In this document: piece after piece, positions 5,641 to 6,453 of the stretch | Layout of the letters: each line of letters opens with the position of its first letter | Position numbering within the stretch: position 1 is the stretch's first letter | DNA from: Acidimicrobiaceae bacterium | GTDB lineage: Bacteria; Actinomycetota; Acidimicrobiia; Acidimicrobiales; Bog-793 | DNA length: 6,453 bases | NCBI GenBank assembly: GCA_027459565.1 | Contig: DAIDIA010000073.1 | Coordinates: 1 to 6,453 of the forward strand | Direction of reading: 5' to 3' | Translations under genes and position numbers: made by a program | Notes under the pieces: model-generated | The model's input: the letters and a program-made list of their open reading frames with translations, nothing else | What the model was told of the DNA's origin: nothing | Database searches by the model: none

Positions 5641-6453
5641 GTGGCGTCCGATACTCCGATTCGTGGTGGACCATCGGCCCGGGAGCTCGCCGTATTGGAT
5701 CGACTTCAAGAGCGCGTGCTCTGGCTCGCGGTGAGCATGATCCACCACGCGAACAGGGTGCGACGGTCGACCTCCGGGGTGAAGGCCGGCGGCCATCAGT
5801 CCTCCTCGGCGTCCATCGTCTCCATCATGACGGCACTGTATTTCCACCATCTCGATGCCGCGGATCGGGTCTCGGTCAAGCCGCATGCCGCGCCGGTGCT
5901 CCACGCCATCAACTCCCTCCTCGGTCGTCTCGATCCGGGCTATCTCACCGGACTCCGCGCATTCGGAGGCCTGCAGAGCTATCCGAGTCGGGTGAAAGAC
6001 CCCGATCCCGTCGATTTCTCGACGGCCTCGGTCGGCATCGGCGCGACAGCCACCATCTGGAGCGCGCTGGCCCACCGATACGTTGAATCGCGTTTCGAAA
6101 CCCCTCGCGTGGGCCGGCACATCGCCCTGATCGGTGACGCGGAGCTCGACGAGGGAGCGGTCTGGGAGGCACTCGTCGATCCGATGGTCTCGCAGTTGAG
6201 CGAGGTGCTCTGGATCGTTGATCTCAATCGCCAGTCGCTGGACCGCGTGGTGCCCGATATCGCCGTGAAGAGACTCGAGGCGATGTTCACCGCGGCAGGT
6301 TGGCACACCATCACCGTGAAGTACGGGTCACGGCTTCGCAGGCTGTTCGACCTCGACGGCGGAGAGGCTCTCGAGCGACGCATCGATGAGATGGCCAACG
6401 GTGAGTATCAGCATCTGCTGCGCACACCCGCGGGGGAGGTACGCGACCTTCTT
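5641..6453 (+). CDS. Homodimeric pyruvate dehydrogenase E1/transketolase-like protein, 5' part
   Basis: This is the N-terminal 271 residues of a thiamine-diphosphate enzyme of the AceE/transketolase-like family, which decarboxylates 2-oxoacids (pyruvate in AceE) or transfers ketol units in the cytosol. The gene has no stop before the window edge; full-length members run to roughly 750-900 residues. Visible features are the lead helix 'LDRLQERVLWLAVSMIHHANR' (about 19-39), 'GGHQSSSASIVSIMTALYF' (50-68) and 'DRVSVKPHAAPVLHAINSLLG' (75-95), with active-site-type H52 and H82. The family block 'FGGLQSYPSR' (108-117) follows. The TPP/Mg motif is GDAELDEGAVWEA (165-177) with N196 in 'DLNRQSLD'. The GTG at 5641 is chosen because the frame opens only at 5599 and coding similarity begins soon after; no ribosome site is visible. 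It is divergent from the Lrp/AsnC gene. True AceE versus a transketolase-like paralogue cannot be settled from this fragment. Confidence 0.9.
   Translation, partial: MASDTPIRGGPSARELAVLDRLQERVLWLAVSMIHHANRVRRSTSGVKAGGHQSSSASIVSIMTALYFHHLDAADRVSVKPHAAPVLHAINSLLGRLDPGYLTGLRAFGGLQSYPSRVKDPDPVDFSTASVGIGATATIWSALAHRYVESRFETPRVGRHIALIGDAELDEGAVWEALVDPMVSQLSEVLWIVDLNRQSLDRVVPDIAVKRLEAMFTAAGWHTITVKYGSRLRRLFDLDGGEALERRIDEMANGEYQHLLRTPAGEVRDLL

Noticed and set aside
5545..6306. 253-codon minus-strand frame opposite the E1 gene
   Set aside because: It lies antisense to a clear thiamine-enzyme reading frame, its translation (Arg/Asp/Glu/His-rich) has no domain, and long antisense frames are expected opposite GC-rich genes.

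Overview
The window is GC-rich, with strong G/C bias at codon third positions and frequent GTG starts. It carries an AceE/transketolase-like E1 gene beside an Lrp/AsnC regulator. Together these suggest a chromosomal segment of a high-GC actinobacterium; the genus cannot be read from this sequence. There is no rRNA, tRNA, insertion sequence, integrase or CRISPR array.

Layout from left to right. Positions 1-180 hold no gene I can support. A small heat-shock protein (Hsp20) gene lies on the minus strand at 229-696 and ends at a strong hairpin. A 246-base divergent spacer follows, then a plus-strand gene for a CADD/PqqC/TenA-fold metal oxidase (943-1674) with a complete six-residue metal-ligand set. 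It meets, tail to tail across a cluster of three hairpins, a minus-strand block. In transcription order that block is an Lrp/AsnC regulator (5535-5071), a 12-helix MFS transporter (4824-3556) and a PheA/TfdB-type FAD monooxygenase (3384-1777). Divergent from the regulator, an E1 component of the homodimeric pyruvate dehydrogenase/transketolase-like family starts at 5641 and runs off the right edge.

How the genes may work together. The Lrp-type regulator and the E1 gene share an AT-rich spacer with inverted and phased repeats, so local control of 2-oxoacid oxidation is the simplest reading. The MFS carrier and the flavin monooxygenase look like a small 'transport and hydroxylate' pair, substrate unknown. 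The metal oxidase faces them convergently and may be unrelated. Its most interesting feature is that, besides the metal ligands, it keeps the Tyr and Lys positions used by Chlamydia CADD for self-sacrificing p-aminobenzoate synthesis. The Hsp20 gene is an independent stress gene. I see no clear new multi-gene system. The best leads are the CADD-like enzyme, the Lrp/E1 operator region and the structured leader upstream of the MFS gene.
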